Position numbers and translations under genes: made by a program. A DNA stretch of 64,000 nt from Fervidobacterium changbaicum (GTDB taxonomy: Bacteria > Thermotogota > Thermotogae > Thermotogales > Fervidobacteriaceae), in assembly GCF_004117075.1 (NCBI RefSeq), contig NZ_CP026721.1, forward strand, positions 372,001 to 436,000, written 5' to 3'. Shown piece by piece: positions 17,946 through 26,586 of this stretch. Below the pieces are notes generated by a model, which saw only the letters and a list, made by a program, of their open reading frames with translations, was not told the origin of the DNA and ran no database searches. How positions within the stretch are numbered: the first letter of the stretch is position 1; every line of letters begins with the position of its first letter.

Positions 17946-18221
17946 ATGGCTTTGATACTTGTGAAATACGGTGTCGATAATCCGGCCGAGAGAGTAAAAT
18001 TGGAGATTGCTAATGAGAACGATAAGGTAGTCCTTATTCAAAATGGTGTTTTTTTTGCAGTTGTTGAGGATGTTACAAAGCTGACAAAAGCAGAAGTGTA
18101 CGCACTTAAGAACGATCTTGAAGCAAGAGGATTTTGTACAGCCGATGTCAAAAACGTCAAACTTATAGATTACGATGGATTAGTGGAATTGATTGAGAAA
18201 GAAGAGAAATTCATAGGTTAA
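17946..18221 (+). CDS. DsrH/TusB-like protein
   Basis: 91-residue protein fitting the third subunit of a DsrEFH/TusDCB-type complex. It starts MALILVKYGVDNP, has the DsrH-like stretch DKVVLIQNGVFFAV, and a single Cys in ARGFCTADV. ATG 17946 has GAGGTGA upstream that overlaps the stop of the previous gene, so it is translationally coupled. The operon ends here, at the terminator at 18246. Confidence 0.8.
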   Translation: MALILVKYGVDNPAERVKLEIANENDKVVLIQNGVFFAVVEDVTKLTKAEVYALKNDLEARGFCTADVKNVKLIDYDGLVELIEKEEKFIG

Positions 18222-18245
18222 TTTCTTCACAAGAAGGGAAAAATC

Positions 18246-18269
18246 AAAGCGGTGGTCAACCACCGCTTT
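18246..18269. terminator. Bidirectional intrinsic terminator
   Basis: 10-bp perfect stem AAAGCGGTGG / CCACCGCTTT with a TCAA loop between the convergent DsrH-like and regulator genes, followed by a T run. Confidence 0.9.
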
Positions 18270-18281
18270 TAATTAACAGTA

Positions 18282-18878
18282 TTATTCGCTGGTATTTGTC
18301 TTTTTCACCTTGATGTAAATATAGAAGTTTCCTTGATTATCGATAGTTCTTCCGATTAATTCGTGTCCAAGTTGTTCGACTCTATTTGGGATCCTTTCAG
18401 CCGAAAGTGGATAGTCGACTATAACGAGTAGGATTTTGCCATCTTCCAACTCTGATAATACTTGCTGTGTTGTGAGGTCTGGAACAGGACACATTTCACC
18501 TCGCATATCTAATACATAATCAGGCTCACCGGATATTTGGACTATGGGTCTACTTTCAATTTCGCAAGCGGCAAGGTTTTCACAGAATCTGCCTTCAGCG
18601 TTAAGTTTATTGATGAAATTGATAGCGTACTGGAGAATTTTGTAAACTTCCTCCGAGGAGAAATCGAACATTTCTATGCCTTTTACAATTCTGGAATTTA
18701 GAATACCGGCTTCTTTTAAAGACTTAAGGTATCTGTAAGTTGTTGATATGTCAAGTCCTACGATCTTCGACACCTCTGTCGCGGTCTGGTTGTTGTCGTA
18801 GACCGCCATCAATATCTCTAAGCGTTTTTGATTGGCAAGTATTTTGAATAGATTCTCAAGTGTTAGTTTCTTTTTCAT
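18282..18878 (-). CDS. HTH regulator with C-terminal TusA domain
   Basis: 198-residue fusion not matching a standard named family. Residues 5-75 form an ArsR/IclR-like winged helix (LANQKRLEILMAV, then TATEVSKIVGLDISTTYRYL). Residues 80-118 are a linker with C99 and C105. Residues 120-192 are a complete TusA domain, DMRGEMCPVPDL with C130 as the sulfur-binding residue, ending NFYIYIKV. The TusA part is closely similar to the free TusA at 15900. It lies between the sulfur operon and a divergent flavoprotein gene. The inferred role is a transcription factor that senses TusA-type persulfide; the direction of regulation is unknown. Confidence 0.85.
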   Translation of the reverse strand: MKKKLTLENLFKILANQKRLEILMAVYDNNQTATEVSKIVGLDISTTYRYLKSLKEAGILNSRIVKGIEMFDFSSEEVYKILQYAINFINKLNAEGRFCENLAACEIESRPIVQISGEPDYVLDMRGEMCPVPDLTTQQVLSELEDGKILLVIVDYPLSAERIPNRVEQLGHELIGRTIDNQGNFYIYIKVKKTNTSE

Positions 18879-18893
18879 GTTCTTCCTCCAAGC

Positions 18894-18922
18894 TTGAAAG
18901 ATTAATAGGTCGTCATTATAAT
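18894..18922 (+). promoter_or_regulatory. Promoter of the lipoamide-dehydrogenase-like gene
   Basis: -35 TTGAAA (18894-18899), 17 bp, -10 TATAAT (18917-18922). The 83-bp divergent region also contains a second TATAA block (18926-18930) and minus-strand TATAAT copies that could serve the regulator gene, so the two promoters probably overlap. Confidence 0.7.
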
Positions 18923-18961
18923 TATTATAACACGAATAAACTGAATAAAGGAGTGGTGGAG

Positions 18962-20329
18962 ATGGTTTTTGATACAGTTGTTATCGGTGGTGGCCCTGGT
19001 GGATATGTTTGCGCTATAAAGCTTGCACAGTACGGAAAAAAAGTAGCACTTATCGAAAAGGAAAATCTCGGAGGTACCTGTACGAATTGGGGTTGTATAC
19101 CAACAAAGGCACTTCTAACAGCTACACACCTGCTCGATGAATCGAAAGAGAAAGCAAGTAAATTAGGTCTAAAAATAAGTGTTGAAGGGTTTGACCTTGC
19201 TGGGATTATGGCTCACGCAAACAAAAGCATTATGATGTCAAGGAAAGGTATAGAATTCCTTATGAAGAAAAACAACGTCACCGTTGTGAAGGGAACAGCG
19301 GAGGTAGTTAATAGGAAAAAGGTGAGGATTAAGGAAAGTGGCGAAGAGCTCGAATGTGAAAATCTTGTTCTTGCTCACGGTTCTGTTCCAACGATTTTTC
19401 CACCGTTCAGTGAAGTCGAAGGTATATGGACAAGTAACGACGTGTTCTTAATGAAAGAACTACCATCATCGTTGTTGATTGTCGGTGGTGGAGTTATTGG
19501 TGTCGAATTCGCAACGTTCTTCAGCTCACTAGGTGTAAAGGTCAAAATCGTTGAATTGGCTGATCATATACTTCCTTACGAAGACGACGACGTAGCGGAC
19601 GAGGTCAAGAAGTCATTCGCAAGGAAAGGTGTAGAAATAAAAGAGAAAGCGAAAGTGACAGGTGTGAAAATAGTCAGCAACGGTTACGAGGTAACAGTTG
19701 TTGATAGTGAAGGTAAGGAGGTAATTTCGGTAGTTGATAAAGTACTTGTTGCAGTTGGAAGAAGGCCGAATATTCCGGAAGATGTTAAGAATCTCGGCGT
19801 TGAAATAGAAAGAGGGATTAAAACTGATTTAAGGATGAGAACAAATATCGAAGGTGTTTATGCGATAGGAGACGTAAGAGGTCAAATTATGCTTGCGCAT
19901 GTTGCGGCGTACGAAGGTGTTGTTGCAGCAAAGAATATCGCTGGAATTGAAGCAGAGATGGACTACTCTGCTGTTCCATCGATAATCTTTACGAATCCAG
20001 AGGTAGCATCGACGGGTTTGAGAGAAAAGGATGTGGATAGAGAAAAGGTCAAGATATTCAAATTCCCACTCTCTGCAAATGGTAGAGCAAGGACAATGCT
20101 TGAGAATATAGGCTTTGTAAAAGTGATAGCAGATAAGAACGACGATACAGTACTAGGTATGTCAATTGTTTCTCCAGTTGCAACAGAACTCATCATGGAA
20201 GGAGTAATAGCTGTGAGGAATAAGCTCAGAGCACATCAACTTGAAGAATCGATCCATCCACATCCGACACTGAGCGAAACTATCTTAGGTGCACTTGAAG
20301 GGATTACAGACAAACCAATTCACCTGTGA
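18962..20329 (+). CDS. Dihydrolipoamide-dehydrogenase-like flavoprotein
   Basis: FAD/NAD pyridine-nucleotide disulfide oxidoreductase of 455 residues. FAD motif VIGGGPGGYVCA; redox pair C40/C45 in GGTCTNWGCIPTKAL; NAD motif IVGGGVIGVEFA; GD motif YAIGDVRG; C-terminal dimer domain with the catalytic HPHPTLSE. All residues needed for lipoamide-type chemistry are present. ATG 18962 with AAAGGAGTGGTGGAG is used; a start at 18860 would read through the divergent promoter. No E1, E2 or glycine-cleavage genes are nearby. Beside the TusA-HTH gene and sulfur operon, a role in reducing protein-bound persulfides or a lipoyl partner is inferred. Confidence 0.88.
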   Translation: MVFDTVVIGGGPGGYVCAIKLAQYGKKVALIEKENLGGTCTNWGCIPTKALLTATHLLDESKEKASKLGLKISVEGFDLAGIMAHANKSIMMSRKGIEFLMKKNNVTVVKGTAEVVNRKKVRIKESGEELECENLVLAHGSVPTIFPPFSEVEGIWTSNDVFLMKELPSSLLIVGGGVIGVEFATFFSSLGVKVKIVELADHILPYEDDDVADEVKKSFARKGVEIKEKAKVTGVKIVSNGYEVTVVDSEGKEVISVVDKVLVAVGRRPNIPEDVKNLGVEIERGIKTDLRMRTNIEGVYAIGDVRGQIMLAHVAAYEGVVAAKNIAGIEAEMDYSAVPSIIFTNPEVASTGLREKDVDREKVKIFKFPLSANGRARTMLENIGFVKVIADKNDDTVLGMSIVSPVATELIMEGVIAVRNKLRAHQLEESIHPHPTLSETILGALEGITDKPIHL

Positions 20330-20378
20330 TACGCTTTACTGAATCAGTGTATCAAAAAAGGGGCGAACGCCCCTTTTT
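20328..20378. terminator. Double hairpin terminator between convergent genes
   Basis: A weak hairpin built on TGATAC...GTATCA (from 20328) precedes a strong one, GGGGC-GAAC-GCCCC (20360-20373), flanked by A and T runs. It serves the flavoprotein gene and uvrB. Confidence 0.88.
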
Positions 20379-20382
20379 AATT

Positions 20383-22371
20383 TTATTTCTTGTCTTTGAG
20401 TTCTTCCCTAACTCTGAATAATTCATCCCTAATTCTTGCCGCATCTTCGTAACGCAGTTCTGAAGCGGCTTTGTACATTTCTTCCTCAAGTAATGCGACG
20501 TAGTCTTCCAATGGTAAGGATTCTTTCAGCGCGAAGATGCTATCTTCGTACACTTTGTAGAATTCCTCTTCTTTATCTCGAAAAGGTGCAAATATATCTT
20601 CCATTAGAGGTTTCACTATGGTCTGTGGCTGGATACCGTTTTTAAGGTTGTATTCTATCTGTATTTTCCTTCTTCTATTTGTCTCATCGATTGCTCTTTG
20701 CATTGCAGGAGTTATTCTGTCGGCGTACATGATAACCTTTCCATTTTCATTTCGGGCTGTTCGGCCTATGATTTGTATGAGCGTGGTTTCACTTCTCAAG
20801 AATCCTTCAGTGTCAGCATCAAGTATCGCCACGAGCGATACTTCCGGAAGGTCTAAACCTTCTCTCAGTAAGTTAACTCCTACAACAACATCCACTTCTC
20901 CCGAACGCAATTTTTTGAGCACTTCGAATCTCTTTATCGCATCAAGTTCAGAATGTAGATACAAGGCACGGATATTAAATTCTACGAGATATTCAGCAAG
21001 CATTTCAGCTGTTTTCTTGGTCAAAACAGTAACGAGCGCACGTTCACCACGCTTTTTGACTTCTACTATTTCTTTCACCAAATCATCGACTTGGTACCTT
21101 GTTGGTCTTACTTCGACAAGTGGGTCGATAAGTCCGGTTGGCCTGATGATTTGCTCGACAATCTGCTCAGATACCTCCATTTCAAATGGTCCAGGGGTGG
21201 CAGACACAAAAATTACCTGGTTCACTTTTGAAAGGAATTCCTCGAATTTGAGAGGTCTGTTGTCGTACGCACAAGGCAATCTAAAGCCATATTCAACAAG
21301 GCTTTTCTTTCTTGACATCTCACCGTGGTACATGGCTCTGAGTTGTGGAATCGTGATGTGGGACTCATCTATGAACACAATGTAATCTTCATCGTAGTAA
21401 TCAAGCAGCGAGTATGGTGGCTCGCCAGGTTGCCTGCCATCGAAGTGGCGTGAGTAATTTTCGATACCAGTGCAGTAGCCTAAAGTACTCAGTAACTCGA
21501 TGTCGTTCATCGTTCTTTGATAAAGTCTTTGAGCTTCAAGTTCTTTACCTTGTCTTCTCAATTCCGCAAGCCTTTCCTCAAGTTCTTCTTTTATACCTTT
21601 CACAGCTATTGCTATCTTTTCTTCCGTGGTGACGTACTCCTTTGCTGGATAGATGGTTATTCTGTCCAGTCGCTCTATTATTTCTCTGTTCAGCCTGTCA
21701 AATGTATAAATTCTATCAATTTCGTCACCAAAGAACTCGATATGAATACCTTCATCTTGATACGTCGGAAAAATTTCGAGCGTATCGCCACGAAATCGAA
21801 AGCTACCAGTCAGCCCGATGTCTTCTTTTCTCTCGTATCCTATACGTACTAAGTGTTTGAGCAAGTCGTTGAGTTTAACACGCTCTCCAACTGTGAGTTT
21901 TATGTTTAGAGTATCAAAATCGCGTGGATCACCACATGCGTATATCGCTGAAACACTTGCAACAACTATAACATCCCTTCTGGTCATTATGGATTTTATA
22001 GCACTCATTCTCATCCTTGCGATGACTTCGTTAATATCAGCGCTCTTTTCTATGTAAAGGTCTTTCGTGGGTACGTAAGCTTCCGGCTGGTAATAATCGT
22101 AGTAGCTTATGAAAAACTCGACCTTGTTATTTGGAAAGAAAGACTTGAACTCTGTATACAACTGTGCAGCTAAAGTTTTATTCGGTGATATTACCAGAAC
22201 CGGTCTTTCTATCTCTTTTATCACATTCGCCATAGTAAACGTCTTCCCGCTTCCTGTGACGCCTATAAGCGTTTGGAAGCGGTAGCCTTTTTTTAGACCT
22301 TCTACTAACTTTTCTATTGCCTGCGGTTGGTCACCAGCAGGGCTGTAATCGCTAACAAGTTCGTATAACAT
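20383..22371 (-). CDS. uvrB: Excinuclease ABC subunit B
   Basis: Damage-verifying helicase of nucleotide excision repair, 662 residues. Walker [16 protein letters not shown]; beta-hairpin segment [13 protein letters not shown] that inserts between DNA strands; DESH box ([11 protein letters not shown]); SATPGPFE; helicase motifs V and VI ([16 protein letters not shown] and QIIGRTARN); C-terminal UVR motif ([20 protein letters not shown]) that binds UvrC. Full length and intact. uvrA and uvrC are not in the window. Confidence 0.97.
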   Translation of the reverse strand: MLYELVSDYSPAGDQPQAIEKLVEGLKKGYRFQTLIGVTGSGKTFTMANVIKEIERPVLVISPNKTLAAQLYTEFKSFFPNNKVEFFISYYDYYQPEAYVPTKDLYIEKSADINEVIARMRMSAIKSIMTRRDVIVVASVSAIYACGDPRDFDTLNIKLTVGERVKLNDLLKHLVRIGYERKEDIGLTGSFRFRGDTLEIFPTYQDEGIHIEFFGDEIDRIYTFDRLNREIIERLDRITIYPAKEYVTTEEKIAIAVKGIKEELEERLAELRRQGKELEAQRLYQRTMNDIELLSTLGYCTGIENYSRHFDGRQPGEPPYSLLDYYDEDYIVFIDESHITIPQLRAMYHGEMSRKKSLVEYGFRLPCAYDNRPLKFEEFLSKVNQVIFVSATPGPFEMEVSEQIVEQIIRPTGLIDPLVEVRPTRYQVDDLVKEIVEVKKRGERALVTVLTKKTAEMLAEYLVEFNIRALYLHSELDAIKRFEVLKKLRSGEVDVVVGVNLLREGLDLPEVSLVAILDADTEGFLRSETTLIQIIGRTARNENGKVIMYADRITPAMQRAIDETNRRRKIQIEYNLKNGIQPQTIVKPLMEDIFAPFRDKEEEFYKVYEDSIFALKESLPLEDYVALLEEEMYKAASELRYEDAARIRDELFRVREELKDKK

Positions 22372-22427
22372 AGTCTCACCTTCATACTAATTCTTTTTTC
22401 AGTTCGAATTTATGATTATTTGAATGC

Positions 22428-24131
22428 TTACTTACTTTGCTGAAACCTTTCATCAGGAGTTACAAAGAGAGTTTTAAAATTTGAATAAAGCACAAGTCCT
22501 GGTTTAAAGCCCTTGGGCTTTTTCACGTACTTTATGTACGTGTAATCAACCGGTACCTTTGTAGAATACTTTCCCTTGCTGAACTGAGCAGCTAACTTTG
22601 CCGCGTATAAAAGAACGTCTTCTTCAACGGGCTTACCATTTGTTTTTATAACAACATGTGCGCCCGGCATACCCTGAACGTGTAGCCATATGTCATGCTC
22701 ACTTGATTTTCTAACCAGTTCGTCGTTCTGCTTGTTGTTTCGCCCTACTAATATTGTGAATCCGTTGTATAAATACTTCCTAGGTTCTGACTTTGTGTGT
22801 TCTATCTTCGATTTGTTGCCCTTCTTTTTGTGCTTGCTTTTTATCAAGTCATTTTCAATCATCTCATCTTCTATTTCTTCTAAATCTTCCAAAGTTTCGG
22901 CATTCTCTATGGTATCCTGCAACTGCCTTAAGTAATCCAATTCCTTTCTAAGTATGTTTTCGCGTTCTTTCAAACCTTCTGCCTTCTTCTTCAGTTTGTT
23001 GTACAGTTTGAAATATTTCACGCTATTTTCAATTGGTGAAAGATGAGTCTCTAGTGGAACTGACACGTTTTCATTCGTTTCCCAATCAAATAGCTCTACT
23101 TCGCAACCACCATGAGGAATTTGATAACTGTAAGCTTTTATCAGTTCTCCGTATTTTCTGTACTTCTCAGCTTCCAAACATTCTTCTTTCTCCTTTTCAA
23201 TCTGAGCCAGCAGCTCTTCCAGTGAGGAAATTCGGCTATTAACAATGCTTAACAGTTGGGAGCGCTTTTGAATTAATTTGTCTTTATTCTCGACAAAGTC
23301 AAAGTACTCATTTATACATGCGATAACATCATCACATCTCTTTAAATCATTGTATTTGTGTAACCTGAATGCAGAGATATCCGTCGGTTGCTCGTTTTCA
23401 TAGTATATATAGACGCTTTTTTGTTTAATTTCTTCCAGTATACTTAAAAGTCCAACAACTAATTTTTCTAATTCTCTTTCAGTGATATGTGATACCGGTT
23501 TGTCTTCCAATTCTGAGCGCAAAAGCAATTCTTCTGCCGTTTGTTTTGAAAATCCTTGAACTGTTGAATAGATAAATTCCGAAATCATTCGCTGTTTGTT
23601 TTGGAATTTCTCAAGAGCACTTTTCAGCTTTTCAAATGTTACCTCATCTATCGGGAGTTTCTCCGAGCTGAAAAGTGTGAATTGTTCGCCCGGGAAGATG
23701 TTCCTAACACGTGTTTCTATCCTTTTGTAAGCGTCTATTATAATACCGTTTTCAACAAAAATAGCGTTTGAATGCTTTCCCATGATATCGAAATACAGTT
23801 CGTACTCATGCTTCTCGCCAATTTCATCTATTTTGCGCAATTTCATTATCATTGTTCTTTCATACGCATTCGTAGTAAGTTCATGAACTCTTGCCCCACG
23901 TATTCTGCTACGTAGTAGTTCGACAAAAGTATGTTTGTCTGGTTCTTTAACTATATGATTCGTAAATGAGACGTGCGAATAATTTGGATTCAACGAAACT
24001 TTTAAGTCACCCTCATCGAAGGAGAAATAAATCACCTTGTCGTAAAGGTAGATGTTCCTTACGTTCTTTCCCAGAATTAAATCTCTGATCTTTTCCACAA
24101 CTGTTTTCATAACAAAGCCGTCGAATGGCAT
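22428..24131 (-). CDS. rqcH: NFACT-family protein (RqcH / FbpA-like)
   Basis: Homologue of RqcH/Rqc2, which binds stalled 50S subunits and recruits tRNA-Ala to add alanine tails; the family was once named fibronectin-binding protein. Order over 567 residues: NFACT-N (MPFDGFVMKTVVEKI, with DIMGKHSNAIFVENG), HhH and coiled-coil region (about 180-430, rich in Glu and Lys), and NFACT-R (ILVGRNNKQNDELV, HDIWLHVQGMPGAHVV). The usual Asp-Arg pair of NFACT-N seems to be Glu-Arg here (NAYERTMIM). Start ATG 24131 has GAGGGG upstream. It lies 32 bp after the dehydrogenase gene. Confidence 0.9.
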   Translation of the reverse strand: MPFDGFVMKTVVEKIRDLILGKNVRNIYLYDKVIYFSFDEGDLKVSLNPNYSHVSFTNHIVKEPDKHTFVELLRSRIRGARVHELTTNAYERTMIMKLRKIDEIGEKHEYELYFDIMGKHSNAIFVENGIIIDAYKRIETRVRNIFPGEQFTLFSSEKLPIDEVTFEKLKSALEKFQNKQRMISEFIYSTVQGFSKQTAEELLLRSELEDKPVSHITERELEKLVVGLLSILEEIKQKSVYIYYENEQPTDISAFRLHKYNDLKRCDDVIACINEYFDFVENKDKLIQKRSQLLSIVNSRISSLEELLAQIEKEKEECLEAEKYRKYGELIKAYSYQIPHGGCEVELFDWETNENVSVPLETHLSPIENSVKYFKLYNKLKKKAEGLKERENILRKELDYLRQLQDTIENAETLEDLEEIEDEMIENDLIKSKHKKKGNKSKIEHTKSEPRKYLYNGFTILVGRNNKQNDELVRKSSEHDIWLHVQGMPGAHVVIKTNGKPVEEDVLLYAAKLAAQFSKGKYSTKVPVDYTYIKYVKKPKGFKPGLVLYSNFKTLFVTPDERFQQSK

Positions 24132-24163
24132 TTATATACCCCTCTCCATTGCTCTAATATTTA

Positions 24164-25144
24164 TCAATACTCGTTTTTAAGATCCACGATGTTCTTTGGC
24201 ATTCCACCAGCGAGGATTCTCCTAAGATTTTCGATCGTTTCATCTATTCGTCCAATTTGTCCTTCTATTGTGAAACCTCCAACATGTGGTGAAATGACCA
24301 CGTTCTTGAAGGTATGGATTGGATACCGTGATGGCAACTGGACTGAATGGTCTGCATCCGGATATAGGTACCAAGTATCAACTGCGGCACCCGCAAGAAT
24401 GCCGTTTTTAAGCCCGTAGTAAAGCGCCTCCTCTTCGATTATTTGCCCACGACCAACATTTATTAGGAACTTTCCTTGCATTTGTAATATAAGTTCTTTG
24501 TTTATAAGGTGATATGTTTCTTTTGTAAGTGGGAGTGCAATGAAGATAATCTTGCCGAAATTTATAGCCTCTTCCAAGTTGTTTGTTACGTAATTTACTC
24601 CGTCAACTGGTTCCACCGTCTTTTTAAATCCCATAATCTCGCATTCAAAACCAGATAGTAGCTTTGCCAAATGCCGTCCAATTGTGCCAAGACCAAGGAT
24701 TGTAACGCGCTTTCCTTGTAGCGAAAACCAAAAATCCTCGGGTTTTGAACCAGATTCATAACCATGCCAAATACCTTTGGAAAGGTCGTTATGGTATTCA
24801 ACGATTCTTCCCATGAGTGCAAGTGCCAAACCTAAAGCTCTTTCAGCAACGATCTTCCCATTACCATGGTTGTTCGCAACAATTACACCTCTTTCAGCCA
24901 ACAAATCTATAGGAAGCCCGTTCACACCTGCCCAAGGAACTAAGACAAATTTTAAGTTTCTGGCATTGATAACTTGCTCTGGTGATAAGCCACCTGCTAC
25001 AACTACATCCGCCTCACCGATGTACCTTTGGGCATCTTCTCTGTCCTTTGCAATAACGAATAAATCGTTCGGGAATTCCTTTTTCAAGTCATTTACTCGT
25101 TCAACGAAATAGTCGATCATTTTTGTAAGGAAAAGAACCGTCAT
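24164..25144 (-). CDS. D-isomer-specific 2-hydroxyacid dehydrogenase
   Basis: NAD-dependent D-2-hydroxyacid dehydrogenase of 326 residues. NAD fold GLGTIGRHLAKLL; catalytic Arg in NVGRGQIIEEEAL; catalytic His in ISPHVGGFT. It lacks the ACT domain of SerA, so it is not a typical phosphoglycerate dehydrogenase; glyoxylate/hydroxypyruvate reductase or another 2-ketoacid reductase is possible. It has its own promoter with an inverted repeat at 25173-25190, upstream of a GGGAGGATAAGG ribosome binding region. Confidence 0.88.
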   Translation of the reverse strand: MTVLFLTKMIDYFVERVNDLKKEFPNDLFVIAKDREDAQRYIGEADVVVAGGLSPEQVINARNLKFVLVPWAGVNGLPIDLLAERGVIVANNHGNGKIVAERALGLALALMGRIVEYHNDLSKGIWHGYESGSKPEDFWFSLQGKRVTILGLGTIGRHLAKLLSGFECEIMGFKKTVEPVDGVNYVTNNLEEAINFGKIIFIALPLTKETYHLINKELILQMQGKFLINVGRGQIIEEEALYYGLKNGILAGAAVDTWYLYPDADHSVQLPSRYPIHTFKNVVISPHVGGFTIEGQIGRIDETIENLRRILAGGMPKNIVDLKNEY

Positions 25145-25172
25145 GTCCTTATCCTCCCTTTGGGTTCAATTT

Positions 25173-25200
25173 TTTAGTATGCCTACTAAACAATATTATA
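25173..25200 (-). promoter_or_regulatory. Promoter with inverted-repeat operator for the dehydrogenase gene
   Basis: On the minus strand the -10 TATAAT (plus 25195-25200) is followed at about +1 by the perfect inverted repeat TTTAGTA-TGCC-TACTAAA (25173-25190). A TTATCA 16 bp upstream of the -10 may be the -35. The position fits a repressor site; the regulator is unknown. Confidence 0.6.
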
Positions 25201-25249
25201 CCGCACTTTTTCAGCTTGATAATCTTGCTTTTATTGGTACGCGAAACTA

Positions 25250-25272
25250 AAAAATGTCCCCTTATTGGGGAC
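25250..25272 (-). terminator. Intrinsic terminator of the phosphate permease operon
   Basis: 6-bp stem GTCCCC / GGGGAC with a 5-nt loop (25256-25272). On the minus strand it is followed by A then TTTTTT. It lies 47 bp after the PiT stop codon. Confidence 0.8.
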
Positions 25273-25318
25273 GAGATTAACTGTATTGACGTTCAAGATA
25301 ATAAGCAATTCATGTAAC

Positions 25319-26527
25319 TTAGAAAACGCGAGTGAATAAAAGATAAAGAATGGCACTTACTCCGGCTGAGAAAGGAACGGTAACAAACCAGGATATAAGG
25401 ATATCTTTAAGAATTCCAAGGTTTACAACCTCGATACCTCTTGCTAAACCAACACCTGTCACAGCACCGACAACCGTATGAGTTGTACTTATCGGAAAAC
25501 CGAATATCGATGACAAAAGAACTGTTGTAGCTGTTCCAAAATCGACAGAAAAGCCTCTTGTATTATTCAGTTCAGTTATATTGTGCCCAATCGTTTCCAT
25601 AACCTTGTATCCGTATAACAGCACTCCAAGAGCAATACCTAACCCACCTATGAACAGTATGTATCGGGGAATCTCAATGCTTGAAATATTTGTCGTTTGG
25701 TTGTTCTTTATCATGAAGATTAGTGCTATGGGACCGACAGCGTTTGCCACATCATTAGCACCATGCGAAAAGCACACATAAGCGGAGGTCAGCACTTGAA
25801 CTTTTTTAAAGATATTCTCGACAGCTTGGTATTCATCTAACTGATTATTGTTCAGTCTTTTCCTCACGAGTAGATAAGATACTGTGAAAGCCAATGCAAA
25901 GAATAGCAATCCAATTAGTAGTGAAGAATTGTAAGGTTTTTTAAGTGTTTTGAGTGAAAAAAGGAAGGAGATGAGGAAGAAGGTGAAACCAACTAAGACT
26001 GGGGCAACTTTCTTTGCGGCATTCAAAGGACTCGAACGGTGAAGTATCGTTAAAACTATTATCTTAAATACTATAAAAGCCAAAATGCCTCCCACTACCG
26101 GAGAAATGAACCAAGACAGTACAATTTTTAGCAATTTTGACCAGTATACGACCTTAACCCCACCGCTTACCAATCCAAATCCTATCATGCCACCTATTAT
26201 CGAATGTGTTGTTGAAACGGGCATACCAAAAACCGTAGCGAGCATCACCCATATTCCAGCTGATAACAACGCAGCTATTGCACCGTAGATAACATGGTTG
26301 GGATTTGTAATATGTTCTATCGCCACTATACCACTTGCTATGGTCTTTGTAACTGTAGCACCGAACATAACAGCGCCGAGAAACTCAAGAAATGAAGCAA
26401 GAAGGGCAGCCTGTTTTGGCGTTATTGCCTTTGCTCCTACGGCAGTAGCCATACCATTGGCCACATCGTTTGCCCCTATGGCAAATGCCATGAACATTCC
26501 AACAAGCACCGCGAAGAGTGTGATCAC
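25319..26527 (-). CDS. pit: PiT-family inorganic phosphate permease
   Basis: Low-affinity phosphate transporter, about 402 residues and 10-12 membrane segments. It carries the duplicated PiT signature: GANDVANGMATAVGAKAIT near the N-terminus and SHGANDVANAVGPIA in the second half, with PVSTTHSIIGG and PISTTHTVVGAVTG. GTG 26527 is preferred because AGGAGG is 9 nt upstream and the protein then begins at the first membrane helix as in the family. The frame is open to GTG 26590, where it would overlap the DUF47 stop codon without a ribosome binding site. It is co-transcribed with the DUF47 gene. Confidence 0.92.
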   Translation of the reverse strand: MITLFAVLVGMFMAFAIGANDVANGMATAVGAKAITPKQAALLASFLEFLGAVMFGATVTKTIASGIVAIEHITNPNHVIYGAIAALLSAGIWVMLATVFGMPVSTTHSIIGGMIGFGLVSGGVKVVYWSKLLKIVLSWFISPVVGGILAFIVFKIIVLTILHRSSPLNAAKKVAPVLVGFTFFLISFLFSLKTLKKPYNSSLLIGLLFFALAFTVSYLLVRKRLNNNQLDEYQAVENIFKKVQVLTSAYVCFSHGANDVANAVGPIALIFMIKNNQTTNISSIEIPRYILFIGGLGIALGVLLYGYKVMETIGHNITELNNTRGFSVDFGTATTVLLSSIFGFPISTTHTVVGAVTGVGLARGIEVVNLGILKDILISWFVTVPFSAGVSAILYLLFTRVF

Positions 26528-26586
26528 GCTCTTTTCCCTCCTCTGTAGCATGAAATTTCTCGATTTCAGTTGTAGTGAATTAAATT

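Noticed and set aside
18860-18961. Longer N-terminus for the lipoamide-dehydrogenase-like protein
   Set aside because: It would read through the divergent promoter and the start of the regulator gene; the FAD motif begins right after ATG 18962.
21414-21852. Plus-strand frames opposite uvrB
   Set aside because: Antisense to uvrB with low-complexity Ser/Phe/Leu content; typical shadow translation.
24164-25144. Phosphoglycerate dehydrogenase (SerA) for the 2-hydroxyacid dehydrogenase
   Set aside because: No ACT or intervening domain and no serine-pathway neighbours, so only the family is claimed.
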